Source of the DNA: Asticcacaulis taihuensis
Lineage (GTDB): Bacteria; Pseudomonadota; Alphaproteobacteria; Caulobacterales; Caulobacteraceae
Direction of reading: 5' to 3'
DNA: 64,000 bases
Assembly (NCBI RefSeq): GCF_900100255.1
Contig: NZ_FMTS01000003.1
Coordinates: 186,001-250,000, forward strand
The notes below the pieces were generated by a model. It was given only the letters and a program-made list of their open reading frames with translations, was not told the origin of the DNA and searched no databases. Both the position numbers and the translations under genes were made by a program. Positions 8,715 to 17,541 of the stretch are shown piece after piece. How positions within the stretch are numbered: position 1 is the stretch's first letter; every line of letters begins with the position of its first letter.

Positions 8715-10559
8715 ATGAAAACCCTCGTATTCACCGCTTCGCTTCTGGCTCTGACCACGACCGCTCATGCCGAACAGACCACCTATGCCAATCCGGTCGA
8801 TATCGATTACCGCTATAATTTCGAACAGCAGAACGAGGGCATTTCCTATCGTACCGGCGCCGACCCGGCGGTGGTACTGCATCAGGGCGCCTATTACCTG
8901 TTCCAGACCCTGGCCGATGGTTATTGGCGTTCGGAAGACCTGATCCACTGGACTTTCATTACGCCCAGCCGCTGGCCGTTCGAGAGCATCGTTGCGCCGG
9001 CGCTCGTTTCCGACGGCAAGACGCTCTACATCATGCAGTCGCATACGCGCCAGACCGCCCTGCTGAAAAGCGACGATCCGGCCTCTGGCAAGCTCGACTT
9101 CTGGGTGCGCCGCACGCCGCCGGTGCCGACCGCCGTGGGGGAGGGAACGGACGACAGCCATCTGGGGCCGGATCAGGTCCAGCCCAGTCCGTGGGACCCT
9201 GGCCTGTTTATCGACGATGACGGCAAGTGGTACATGTACTGGGGCTCGTCCAACATCTATCCGATCTACGGCATCGAAATGACGCCGGAGCCTTTTGCCT
9301 ATAAGGGCAAGCCGAACCGTTTCATCTGGCTCCAGCCGAAAAAGCACGGCTGGGAGCGTTTCGGCCAGGATCATTCCGGCAAGCTGCCTAACGGCACACC
9401 GATCAGGCCCTTCACCGAAGGCGCCTGGATGACCAAGGTCAATGGCAAATACTACCTGCAATACGGCGCCCCGGGCACGGAATATAATGTCTATGCCAAT
9501 GGCACCTATGTGGCCGATAAGCCACTCGGCCCCTTCACCTATGCCGATTACAACCCGGTGGCCTACAAGCCTGGCGGTTTTGTCGAAGGGGCGGGGCATG
9601 GCTCGACCTTCCAGGACAAATACGGCAATTACTGGAATACCGGCACGCCGTGGCTGGGCTATAACTGGACCTTCGAGCGTCGCATCGACATGCTGCCGGC
9701 GAAATTTTACGCGGATGGCCAGATGATGGTGTCGGCGCGCTTCGGCGATTTCCCGCACTATGTGCCCACATCCAAGATCGATGATCCGGAAAAACTGTTC
9801 ACCGGCTGGATGCTGCTGTCCTACCGCAAACCGGTCAGCGTCTCGTCGCAGCACACGCCGGTCGAGGGCCAGAATTTCGACGCGAAGAACGCCACCGATG
9901 AGAACCCGCGCAGCTTCTGGCTGGCGGCGGATAACAAACCGGGCCAGACCCTGACGGTCGATCTGGGCGCCGAAAAGACGGTGCGCGCCATCCAGGTCAA
10001 CTATGCCGACTATAAGTCCGGCCTCTATGCCGACAGCCCGGACATCTATACCGAATTTACGCTGGAGGCCTCGTCCGATGGCCAGACATGGCAGAAAATC
10101 GCCGAAACAGAAGCCCCGCGCCGCGATCATCCCAATGCCTATTTCGAACTGCCTCAGCCGGTGAAGGCCCGCTATATTCGTTATGTCCATGGCCATATCG
10201 GCGCACCCAATCTGGCTATTGCCGATCTGCGCGTCTTTGGTAATGCTGATGGCAAGGCCCCGGCAAAACCCGTTAACGTGGCGGCGAAGCGTGACAGCGA
10301 CCCGCGCAATGCCCGCATCAGTTGGAAACCGGTGCCGGGCGCAGTGGGCTATAATGTCCGCTGGGGCATCCGACCGGATCGTCTGACGCTGACCTATCAG
10401 TTGTTCGCCGAGGACGATGATAAGGAGTTTGGCGGCCGCCAGCATGGCCATCAGCTGAATCTGCGCGCGCTCAATGTCGGCGTCGGCTATTATGTGGCGG
10501 TCGAGGCGTTCAACGAAACCGGCGTCTCGAAACTCAGCCAGGTCATCCGCATACGCTAA
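8715..10559 (+). CDS. GH43-like glycosidase with F5/8-type C and Fn3 domains
   Basis: A 614-residue exported protein. A classical signal peptide (1-19, cleavage near AHA-EQ) is followed by a five-bladed beta-propeller of the GH43 type (about 20-350): TGADPAV carries the candidate general base, PSPWDPGLFIDDDGKW the modulating aspartate and FVEGAGHGS the candidate acid. A discoidin/F5/8 type C (CBM32-like) domain spans about 370-510 and an Fn3 domain about 520-614. Family enzymes remove arabinose, xylose or galactose side groups by inversion; which one here cannot be decided. It is the second gene of the GH3 operon, and its stop overlaps by 4 bases the stop of the convergent DUF6445 gene. Confidence 0.85.
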   Translation: MKTLVFTASLLALTTTAHAEQTTYANPVDIDYRYNFEQQNEGISYRTGADPAVVLHQGAYYLFQTLADGYWRSEDLIHWTFITPSRWPFESIVAPALVSDGKTLYIMQSHTRQTALLKSDDPASGKLDFWVRRTPPVPTAVGEGTDDSHLGPDQVQPSPWDPGLFIDDDGKWYMYWGSSNIYPIYGIEMTPEPFAYKGKPNRFIWLQPKKHGWERFGQDHSGKLPNGTPIRPFTEGAWMTKVNGKYYLQYGAPGTEYNVYANGTYVADKPLGPFTYADYNPVAYKPGGFVEGAGHGSTFQDKYGNYWNTGTPWLGYNWTFERRIDMLPAKFYADGQMMVSARFGDFPHYVPTSKIDDPEKLFTGWMLLSYRKPVSVSSQHTPVEGQNFDAKNATDENPRSFWLAADNKPGQTLTVDLGAEKTVRAIQVNYADYKSGLYADSPDIYTEFTLEASSDGQTWQKIAETEAPRRDHPNAYFELPQPVKARYIRYVHGHIGAPNLAIADLRVFGNADGKAPAKPVNVAAKRDSDPRNARISWKPVPGAVGYNVRWGIRPDRLTLTYQLFAEDDDKEFGGRQHGHQLNLRALNVGVGYYVAVEAFNETGVSKLSQVIRIR

Positions 10560-11230
10560 TAGCCGCGCACAAACAGATTGGCAGTCAGACGACCGACCAG
10601 CGGATCGTCGCTCAGTGGCATATCCGGCGGAATAAGGCCGGAGTGCAGCAGGCAACCCTCATAGATGACCAGACGGTCCGGTTTGGCTTCAACCCAGCCG
10701 ATTTCCTCGAACCACGCATTCGATCCGGTGATATAACCGTGGGCGTCAGTATTTTCGGCTTCCGCGGCGGCGACATAGCGATCGAAACTTTCCGCTGTCA
10801 CGCGCTCAATGCCGGTTGAGCGCTGGCGGAAAAAAGCCGTGCCGGTGCCGGGCGTGTCGCTGAGATAATGCAGGATCGCCAGATATTTGGCTTCAACCGT
10901 GTCTATGTGTGGCGCGCGCTGGCGGGGCGTGAGTGTTTCCGGCTGTTGTGTCACCATCGAAAAGCTGCCCTCTACCCAGTCGAAACCGTCGATATCGAAG
11001 GCGCCACCGATATAGGGAGAGGCTTCGAGCAGCAGCCGTTGCATATAGTCATGCGCCGGCTGATCCGTTTCGGTGATCATCCGGCGCAGGCCGGGATAAT
11101 ATTGTAACTGAGGCGGGAAAGGCGCCAGATCGGCGGCCATGCGGCGAATCTGGTCATACGCGCTGGTAAAACCATCCGCGACCACCACGCGGCTTTGGCT
11201 GTTTCCCAGGATTAGCAGTTCCGGTTTCAA
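10556..11230 (-). CDS. DUF6445 family protein
   Basis: A 224-residue soluble protein matching, from memory, the DUF6445 family that is often coded beside TBDRs, SapC-like proteins and tryptophan-halogenase-like proteins in Caulobacterales and xanthomonads. It has PHIDTVEAKYLAILHYL and, near the C-terminus, YEGCLLHSGLIPP; the spaced H-x-D and later H resemble the iron triad of 2-oxoglutarate oxygenases, which is inference only. No signal peptide. The frame opens right after a TAA with a TTG codon, preceded by a purine run (AGAGAGAAAAA), so TTG is the likely start. It is divergent from the TBDR at 11424 and tail-to-tail with the GH43-like gene. Confidence 0.7.
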   Translation of the reverse strand: MKPELLILGNSQSRVVVADGFTSAYDQIRRMAADLAPFPPQLQYYPGLRRMITETDQPAHDYMQRLLLEASPYIGGAFDIDGFDWVEGSFSMVTQQPETLTPRQRAPHIDTVEAKYLAILHYLSDTPGTGTAFFRQRSTGIERVTAESFDRYVAAAEAENTDAHGYITGSNAWFEEIGWVEAKPDRLVIYEGCLLHSGLIPPDMPLSDDPLVGRLTANLFVRGY

Positions 11231-11387
11231 TTATTTTTCTCTCTTGATTAAATGTAACCTGAAAAGCACATTATTTTTTATAATAAATTCAATACTTTGT
11301 TGGTTGTCATTTAATCGTTTCTTTCCTGACAAGATTGCGTCTTCAAACCTTGGAAAAACCGTCACTGAGCGGCGTTACGGCGCTTTT

Positions 11388-11415
11388 CCCAGAGGGCCAC
11401 TGAGGCCCTGCTGGG
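11388..11415 (+). promoter_or_regulatory. Leader hairpin close to TBDR start
   Basis: The leader folds as CCCAG plus AGGGCC pairing with GGCCCT plus CTGGG, loop ACTGA, with one bulged G. It ends 8 bases before the ATG at 11424 and takes up most of the GGGG that could act as ribosome site, so it may limit translation or protect the mRNA end. Confidence 0.4.
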
Positions 11416-11423
11416 GATATATC

Positions 11424-13748
11424 ATGAAAATTGCACTCTTCACCTCCGTGGCCGCCTTTGCTCTCCTGAGCGCCGGCATGGTTCATGCGCAGGACGCCGC
11501 GCCGGTCGCCGATGCCGCCACAGCGCCGGCCGCTTCCGACCAGGTCACCGAAGTTATTGTCTACGGCCAGGGCCAGAGCCGCCAGACCCAGTCGGTCAAG
11601 GCCGATGACATCACCAAGCTGGCGCCAGGCACCAGCCCGCTGAAGGTGCTCGACAAGCTGCCGGGCGTCACCTTCCAGTCGGCCGATCCGTTCGGTGCCT
11701 ATGAGTGGTCGGCCCGCATCTCGGTGCGTGGCTTCAACCAGAACCAGATGGGCTTCACGCTCGACGGCGTCACCCTCGGCGACATGAGCTACGGCAACTA
11801 TAACGGTCTGCACATCTCGCGCGCCATCATCAACGAAGACATCGCCCGCGCTGACCTCTCGCAAGGCGCCGGCTCGCTCGATTCGGCTACCTCGTCGAAT
11901 ATGGGCGGCACCCTGAAGTTCGTGTCGCGCGATCCGTCCGAAACCCTCGGCGGCGAACTGGCCGGCACGGTGGGTTCCGACAACATGCACCGCGTCTATG
12001 GCCGCTTTGAAACCGGCGCAATCTCCGCGCTGGGTGGCCTGCGCGGCTATATTTCCGCGGTCGACATGAAGACCGACAAGTGGAAGGGCGGCGGCGAGCA
12101 GAAGCAGCAGCAGGTCGACGCCAAGGCGGTGCTGCCGATCGGCGAGGGCGCGCTGTCGGCCTTCGTCAATCACAGCCAGCGCCGCGAGCAGGATTACCAG
12201 GACATGTCGTTCGAGATGATCGACCGCCTGGGTTATGACTGGGACAATTTCCAGCCGAACTGGGCGCTCGCCAACCAGGTGGCGCAGCTTTACCAGACCC
12301 AGGCCACCCCGACCTATCCTGGCAAGATCACCACGGTGGATGATGCCTATTATTATGGCGGCGGCGTGCGCGACGATACCCTGTCGGGCATCAGTCTGAA
12401 CCTGCCGGTTTCCGACACGCTGAAATTCAACGCCACCATCTACAATCACACCAATAAGGGGCAGGGCCTGTGGGTCACGCCGTACCTGCCGTCGCCCGGC
12501 GTCAGCTACTCGCCCTTCTACAATGCCGCCGATCCGTCGTCGGATGACGCCTATCTCTCCATCCGCACCACGGAATATGACATAAATCGCACGGGTGCCA
12601 TCGGCGGCGCCACGCTCGATCTGGGCGCCCACCAGGTATCCGCCGGCTTCTGGATTGAGAACAACGACTTTAACCAGGCCCGTCGCTTCTACGGCGAAAC
12701 CCTTGCCGCCCCGCATCGTGACAGCCTCGGCTTCCAGAGCAACCCCTTCTATACGCAGTGGGAATACGCCTTCAATACCAAGACGACCCAGCTCTATCTC
12801 CAGGATGTCTGGACGGTTACTGACGCCCTGAAGATCAATTACGGCTTCAAGTCGCTGGAAACCACCAACAAGGTCAATCAACTGGTCGGCGGCACCATCA
12901 ATGCCGAACTGAAGTCTAAGGATACTTTCCTGCCGCAGGTCGGCGCGGTCTATAAGGTCAACACCCATTACGAAGTCTTCGGCTCCTATGCCGAAAACAT
13001 GGATGCCTATGTGTCCGCCGCCACCTCGGGCCCGTTCAGCTCGCAAAGCCAGGCTAATATCGATTACGTCAAGACCAGCCTGAAACCGGAATCCTCCAAG
13101 ACCCTCGAAGGCGGCCTGCGCATCCGCTTCCCGCAGTTCTCCGGCGTTGCCGCGCTGTATAACGTCAAGTTCGACAACCGTATCCTGGCCGTCACCCAAG
13201 GCGCCGGCATCCAGGGCAATGCCCCGGTTCTGTCGAACGTCGGCGGCGTTACCAGCCAGGGCGTCGAACTGGCCGGCACTTACCGCTTCACCCCGCAGTG
13301 GAAGCTGTATGCCTCCTACAGCTACAACGACTCCAAGTATGAAGACGATGTGCATTCGTTCGATGGCGCCGGCAATCCGGTGGTCACCCCGACGAAGGAC
13401 AAGACTGTCGTCAACACACCGAAAAACCTGCTGAAGACCGAACTGGGTTACGACAACGGCGCGCTTTTCGGCAGCCTGGGCGTCAATTTCACCGGCAAGC
13501 GCTACTACACCTACACCAATATCGGCGGTGAAGTGCCTTCGAGCACGGTTTCCGATCTGACTGTTGGGTATCGGTTCGAGACTATCGGCACCACGGTCCA
13601 GCTCAACGTCACCAACCTGACGGACGAGCAGTACATCTCGACCATCGGCTCCAACGGTTTCGTCAATTCCGACGCTTCCGGCACGACCCAGACCATCCTG
13701 CCGGGCGCCCCCCGTCAGGTCTTCCTGAACGTGCGTAAAACATTCTAA
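11424..13748 (+). CDS. TonB-dependent receptor
   Basis: A 774-residue TBDR. Signal peptide 1-22 (ends VHAQ), a short alanine-rich linker, the TonB-box-like stretch VTEVIVYGQ near 40, plug domain (about 50-180; KVLDKLPGVTFQSAD and SVRGFNQNQMGFTLDGV) and a 22-strand barrel ending in FLNVRKTF, whose terminal phenylalanine is typical of outer-membrane barrels. ATG 11424 is preferred over earlier in-frame codons because it begins the signal peptide; the ribosome site is poor and lies beside a hairpin. It is followed by a strong terminator and then a glycerophosphodiester phosphodiesterase, so the ligand may be phosphorylated (for example a glycerophosphodiester), but this is inference. Confidence 0.9.
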   Translation: MKIALFTSVAAFALLSAGMVHAQDAAPVADAATAPAASDQVTEVIVYGQGQSRQTQSVKADDITKLAPGTSPLKVLDKLPGVTFQSADPFGAYEWSARISVRGFNQNQMGFTLDGVTLGDMSYGNYNGLHISRAIINEDIARADLSQGAGSLDSATSSNMGGTLKFVSRDPSETLGGELAGTVGSDNMHRVYGRFETGAISALGGLRGYISAVDMKTDKWKGGGEQKQQQVDAKAVLPIGEGALSAFVNHSQRREQDYQDMSFEMIDRLGYDWDNFQPNWALANQVAQLYQTQATPTYPGKITTVDDAYYYGGGVRDDTLSGISLNLPVSDTLKFNATIYNHTNKGQGLWVTPYLPSPGVSYSPFYNAADPSSDDAYLSIRTTEYDINRTGAIGGATLDLGAHQVSAGFWIENNDFNQARRFYGETLAAPHRDSLGFQSNPFYTQWEYAFNTKTTQLYLQDVWTVTDALKINYGFKSLETTNKVNQLVGGTINAELKSKDTFLPQVGAVYKVNTHYEVFGSYAENMDAYVSAATSGPFSSQSQANIDYVKTSLKPESSKTLEGGLRIRFPQFSGVAALYNVKFDNRILAVTQGAGIQGNAPVLSNVGGVTSQGVELAGTYRFTPQWKLYASYSYNDSKYEDDVHSFDGAGNPVVTPTKDKTVVNTPKNLLKTELGYDNGALFGSLGVNFTGKRYYTYTNIGGEVPSSTVSDLTVGYRFETIGTTVQLNVTNLTDEQYISTIGSNGFVNSDASGTTQTILPGAPRQVFLNVRKTF

Positions 13749-13845
13749 GTGCTCATGCGCCGCAGGGCTCCTCGCATCAGCTCGGGCGCACGCTTGTGCT
13801 TGCCAAATCCCTTTCGGGACTTGGAGAGTTTATAACTTTCCCTTG

Positions 13846-13884
13846 GGCCAGCCGTTTCACCACAACGGCTGGCCTTTCTTTTTC
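13846..13884 (+). terminator. Strong rho-independent terminator after TBDR
   Basis: Perfect 11-bp stem GGCCAGCCGTT/AACGGCTGGCC (13846-13856 with 13864-13874), 7-nt loop, then TTTCTTTTT. It lies 12 bases before the start codon of the GDPD gene. Confidence 0.9.
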
Positions 13885-13896
13885 TGCGGAGCTACC

Positions 13897-15003
13897 ATGA
13901 TGCATCTGAACCGCCGCCGCGTGATCGGCGCAGGACTTGCCACCATGGCCGCCGCTACCGTCGCCTATGCCGCCACACCGAAACGCCCCCTGATTGTGGG
14001 GCATCGCGGCGCGCCGGGCTATCTGCCCGAACACACGATTCCCGGCTATGAACTGGCCATAAAAATGGGCGCCGATTTCATAGAGCCCGATGTTGTTTCC
14101 ACGTCTGACGGTCATCTGATCGTGCGGCACGAACCGCTCCTTTCCGTCACCACTGATGTAGCAGACCGCCCCGAATTTGCCGGCCGCAAGCGCACCCGCA
14201 AGCTGGACGGCATAGACACCACCGACTTTTTCACCTGCGATTTCACCCTGGCTGAGATTAAACGCTTGCGTGCCCGCCAGGCTTTCGCAAGCCGCGATCA
14301 TAGTCATGACGGACTCTATCAGGTGCAGACGCTTCAGGAGGTCATTGACCTGGCACAGACGAAGAGCCGTGAAACCGGCCTCGTCATCGGTCTCTATCCG
14401 GAAATCAAGCATCCGACCTTCCACCAGCAACTTGGGCTGGCCATCGAGGACAAGCTGCTCGATACGCTGAACCGTGCCGGGCTGGACGAGGCATCCTCGC
14501 CGGTGATCATCCAGTCGTTCGAAACTGCCAATCTGAAATATCTGCGCCGGAAAACCACCATTCGCCTGATGCAACTGATTGATGGCTCCGACACCGATCC
14601 GGATACCGGCGCCATGATCCTGAAGGCCCCCTCCGACAAACCGTATGATTGGGTGGTGGCGGGCCGGGCAGGGGATAACCGCGAACAACTCTCCGCCGCT
14701 GGCCTGAAGGAAATCGCCACCTATGCAGATATCGTGGCGCCGTGGAAGCGGCACCTGCTGAGCTTCGCCAAGGGACAGCCCGTGCGCCGTAAGGACATCA
14801 TCGATAATGCCCATGCCTGCGGCCTGCAAGTCCATACCTGGACCATGCGCAGTGACCAGCTTGATCCGTATTACAATGGCGATGCCCAGAAAGAGTATTT
14901 CGACCTGTTTGATCTGGGCGTGGATGGTCTCTTTACCGATTTCGCCGATGCGGGCGTAAAGGCGCGCGATACTTGGATGAGAGACGGAACGCCATCTGTT
15001 TAA
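13897..15003 (+). CDS. glpQ: Glycerophosphodiester phosphodiesterase, exported
   Basis: A 368-residue GDPD-family enzyme that splits glycerophosphodiesters into glycerol 3-phosphate and an alcohol. A twin-arginine-like signal (NRRRVIGAG, residues 4-12) sends it to the periplasm. The TIM-barrel motifs are clear: HRGAPGYLPEHTIPGY (catalytic His and Glu), EPDVVSTSDGHLIVRHE (metal-binding Glu/Asp and second His) and LYPEIKHP. The ending DLGVDGLFTDFAD is also typical. Length fits GlpQ of the periplasmic type. ATG 13897 (or 13900) follows a weak GGAG. It lies directly after a strong terminator that ends the TBDR transcript, so expression needs read-through or its own promoter. Confidence 0.88.
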   Translation: MMHLNRRRVIGAGLATMAAATVAYAATPKRPLIVGHRGAPGYLPEHTIPGYELAIKMGADFIEPDVVSTSDGHLIVRHEPLLSVTTDVADRPEFAGRKRTRKLDGIDTTDFFTCDFTLAEIKRLRARQAFASRDHSHDGLYQVQTLQEVIDLAQTKSRETGLVIGLYPEIKHPTFHQQLGLAIEDKLLDTLNRAGLDEASSPVIIQSFETANLKYLRRKTTIRLMQLIDGSDTDPDTGAMILKAPSDKPYDWVVAGRAGDNREQLSAAGLKEIATYADIVAPWKRHLLSFAKGQPVRRKDIIDNAHACGLQVHTWTMRSDQLDPYYNGDAQKEYFDLFDLGVDGLFTDFADAGVKARDTWMRDGTPSV

Positions 15004-15030
15004 AAACTTTGGAAAAAGCAAATTTAGCGC

Positions 15031-15058
15031 TTGTCATGGCAAAATAATTGGCTATGTT
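15031..15058 (+). promoter_or_regulatory. Promoter of the tRNA-Lys gene
   Basis: TTGTCA (15031-15036), 16-bp spacer, TATGTT (15053-15058), followed by a GC-rich discriminator (CCGCGCC). Transcription would start near 15065, about 47 bases before the mature tRNA. The position between the GDPD stop and the tRNA supports it. Confidence 0.6.
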
Positions 15059-15111
15059 CCGCGCCTCACCGCCGGGGTCACCAAGCCCGGCTGGTTCCGA
15101 AGAATTGGTTC

Positions 15112-15187
<76 letters not shown>

Positions 15188-15279
15188 ATTTTCTAATTTT
15201 AAAGCAAAATTATCTGTATCTCACAAAAAGGTTTCGCTCCAGGCAAGGCGCCCGTCTGCTCATGTAATGCTGGCGGAAA

Positions 15280-15310
15280 GGAATGCCGGTGGCCTGACGA
15301 CCGGCATTCC
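15280..15310. terminator. Hairpin between tRNA and EF-hand gene
   Basis: Perfect 11-bp stem GGAATGCCGGT/ACCGGCATTCC with a 9-nt loop. It lies between the tRNA and the convergent EF-hand gene and has no T-run on either side, so it is a possible weak bidirectional terminator. Confidence 0.45.
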
Positions 15311-15355
15311 TCCTCGTCAACCCTCCGAAGGGGCCGGCGGGCTATTGACCCTTAT

Positions 15356-15685
15356 CTATTTGCCGCCTTGAGAGGCGGCGTAGCCGCGCAAAGATGTCAT
15401 CAGGCCGGTCATGGTCGAGACAAAGGCGTCCTTCGACACGCTGCCGCTTTGGTTCGGATCGAGCGCGGACCAGGTCTTGTCTACCCCATAGGCTTTAAAG
15501 TTCACCGGCGGGCTGAGCGTCTGGAAAGCGGTCTGCAACTGCGGCTTGGTGATGCTGCCGCTGTTCTGGCTGTCGATCTTGCCGAACAGGTCGGACATGC
15601 GTTTGGCCGGCGGCATGGGCGCGCTGGCGCCGGTCATGGCCCAGGCCGAAGACAGGCCGGCGGGACCGGAAACAGGAGACGTCAT
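15356..15685 (-). CDS. EF-hand domain protein
   Basis: A 109-residue protein with two EF-hand-like calcium loops, DSQNSGSITKPQ (about 39-50) and DPNQSGSVSKDA (about 77-88), separated by a helix. Both keep D at position 1, S or Q at 3-5, G at 6 and a hydrophobic residue at 8, but the 12th position is Q or A rather than E, so calcium affinity may be low. No signal peptide. ATG 15685 follows AAGGA by 7 bases; an in-frame GTG three bases earlier is less likely. It is divergent from the ECF sigma factor at 15893. Another small Asp-rich protein (20102) lies on the far side of the same FecIRA locus. Confidence 0.8.
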   Translation of the reverse strand: MTSPVSGPAGLSSAWAMTGASAPMPPAKRMSDLFGKIDSQNSGSITKPQLQTAFQTLSPPVNFKAYGVDKTWSALDPNQSGSVSKDAFVSTMTGLMTSLRGYAASQGGK

Positions 15686-15892
15686 CACTATCCTTTTTAA
15701 GTCTGAAATCAGGGATGGTCACAGCCGGTATCAACGGCCCTGATGTATCGACACCGGCCGCGCCATCAGGTCGTAAAGCGTGTGGCGCTTTTTTTTCAAA
15801 GCCTGTGGCGGGGCCGGGGGCGAGCCACATTTTGACCCTTTTTAAAGGCCAAGCGATACCCTTGTAATCTGTCTTATGGTTCGCCGGGCTCG

Positions 15893-16417
15893 ATGACTTC
15901 GCCTTTACTCAGCGCCTATCTGGAAAAGCGGACCCTGCTGGTGCGTTATTTCACGGCGCGTACCCGCGATGCCGGCGTGGCGGAGGATATCGTGCAGGAA
16001 CTTTATCTGAAGATCGCCGCCCAGTCGGATGACTATACGGTCGATAACCCTTCCGCCTTCCTGTTTCGCGCCGCCAATAATATCTGGCTGAACCGCCTGC
16101 GCGGCGAAGGCCGCGACCGACGCCGCAATGGCGAATGGCACGACTCTGTGCGGCAATCCGTCGGCGAGGACGTGATTGTCGATGAACCCGATGCCGAAAC
16201 CCGCCTGGCGGCGCGCCAGCAACTGGCACTGGTCATGAAGGGGGTCGAGGCCCTGCCTGAACGGACGCGCGATATTTTCCGCCTCCACAAGTTCGACGAG
16301 CTTAATCAGGCCCAGGTGGCGCAAAAGCTTGGCGTGTCGAAAAGCACGGTCGAAAAGCACCTGTGCGCAGCGCTGAAATCCCTGATGGCCCTGGCACGCG
16401 CTGGGCCTGGCCCCTGA
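15893..16417 (+). CDS. ECF sigma factor, FecI-like
   Basis: A 174-residue extracytoplasmic-function sigma factor. Region 2 covers about 10-75 (DAGVAEDIVQELYLKIA, then FLFRAANNIWLNRLR), and region 4 about 110-165 (LPERTRDIFRLHKFDELNQA, with the helix-turn-helix VAQKLGVSKSTVEKHL). The order sigma factor, FecR, receptor with STN domain is the classic cell-surface signalling set, in which ligand binding by the outer-membrane receptor frees the sigma factor through FecR to transcribe the receptor gene. No clear ribosome site precedes the ATG. The spacing to fecR is 130 bases, which may contain a separate promoter. Confidence 0.92.
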   Translation: MTSPLLSAYLEKRTLLVRYFTARTRDAGVAEDIVQELYLKIAAQSDDYTVDNPSAFLFRAANNIWLNRLRGEGRDRRRNGEWHDSVRQSVGEDVIVDEPDAETRLAARQQLALVMKGVEALPERTRDIFRLHKFDELNQAQVAQKLGVSKSTVEKHLCAALKSLMALARAGPGP

Positions 16418-16547
16418 AGGCGCCCCAAAATCGCCATTATGATGCAAATATTTCGCAGAAAATCACCTTGGCCTGTACGACCATCCCCTCCCGGTGGTGT
16501 CGTTATGATAGGCACAAACAAAACCGAAGCCGGAACCAGACTAAACC

Positions 16548-17537
16548 ATGTCGAACGACGCCATCAGGACGCAGACGCTTCAGGACCAGGCCATTGCCTG
16601 GGTCGTGCGCGCGCACGCCTCCAATATGTCGGACGACGATATTATCGCTCTGAGCGAATGGCTGGAGGCGGACCCGGCGCATCTGGCGGCCTATGACGCG
16701 GTCGAGCGCGTGTGGATCGGCGAGACGCCGGTGGCCGAAACGGCCGAAGTGGTCGATCTGGCGGTGGCGCGCGCCGGAAAAATCAATAAGTCGTCCGCGC
16801 CGTCGCGCCGCCTGTGGCTGATCGCCGGCAGCCTGGCGGCGGGTCTGGCAGCTCTGGTCCTGCTGCCCGGCCTGTGGACGGCGCAGGCGCCGCTGATCTA
16901 CGAGACGGCGACCGGCCAGACGCGCGAAGTGGCCCTGGCCGATGGCACCAAACTGCATCTCAACACGGCCACGCGGCTTGAGGTGCGCTATTCTGGTAAG
17001 CGCCGGGATATCGTGCTCGACAGGGGCGAGGTCGCGCTCGATGTTGTGCATGACGCGGATCGGCCGCTGAACGTTCATGCCGGCGATGCGGTGCTGCGCG
17101 ATGTCGGCACGGTCTTTGATGTGCTGCGGCATGATGGCGCGGTCACGGTGACCGTCAGAAGCGGGGCTGTGGCAATGCTCCGGGCGGGCGAAACAGCGAA
17201 AGTCCCTGCGGCGGACAGGGTTTTACACGCGGGCGACCAGGCCGTCATCGATGAGGCAACCGGACAGGCACAAAGATCAAGGGTGATGGTGGGGCCGGGC
17301 TTCGACTGGCAGCGCGGGCAGGCGGTTTACCGCAACCGCTCTTTGGCCTATGTGGTCAGTGACCTCAATCGCTATTTCGACAAACCGATTGAGGTTGACG
17401 CCGAAACAGGCAAACTGAACGTCACGGCAGTACTCACCCTCGATTCGGAGGCTTCGGTTGTTCGTCACCTGCAAGACTTCCTGCCGGTCGAGGCTGCCGA
17501 AAGCGACAAGGCGATCATCCTGCGCCGGAAGCCTTAG
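16548..17537 (+). CDS. FecR-family anti-sigma / signal transducer
   Basis: A 329-residue single-pass inner-membrane protein. The cytoplasmic N-terminal domain (about 10-55) has the FecR-type stretch ALSEWLEADPAHLAAYDAVE; a membrane segment follows at about 87-106 (LWLIAGSLAAGLAALVLL); the periplasmic FecR domain covers about 115-215 (VALADGTKLHLNTATRLEV), and a C-terminal STN-like segment (YVVSDLNRYFDKPIEVD) is the usual contact site for the receptor. It relays receptor occupancy to the ECF sigma factor coded just upstream. The following receptor starts immediately after, or overlaps it. Confidence 0.92.
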   Translation: MSNDAIRTQTLQDQAIAWVVRAHASNMSDDDIIALSEWLEADPAHLAAYDAVERVWIGETPVAETAEVVDLAVARAGKINKSSAPSRRLWLIAGSLAAGLAALVLLPGLWTAQAPLIYETATGQTREVALADGTKLHLNTATRLEVRYSGKRRDIVLDRGEVALDVVHDADRPLNVHAGDAVLRDVGTVFDVLRHDGAVTVTVRSGAVAMLRAGETAKVPAADRVLHAGDQAVIDEATGQAQRSRVMVGPGFDWQRGQAVYRNRSLAYVVSDLNRYFDKPIEVDAETGKLNVTAVLTLDSEASVVRHLQDFLPVEAAESDKAIILRRKP

Positions 17538-17541
17538 CCTT

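Noticed and set aside
8481-10655. Long minus-strand open frame (724 codons) opposite the GH3/GH43-like genes
   Set aside because: It lies antisense to two well-supported enzymes, has no recognisable domain and is rich in Arg, Gly and Ile in the way of GC-rich antisense frames.
11301-11321. Possible Pho box before the TBDR next to glpQ
   Set aside because: Only one 7-mer (TTGTCAT) fits; the second half does not match beyond chance.
11343-13355. Long minus-strand open frame (670 codons) opposite the TBDR
   Set aside because: Antisense shadow of a clear TBDR; no start signal and no domain.
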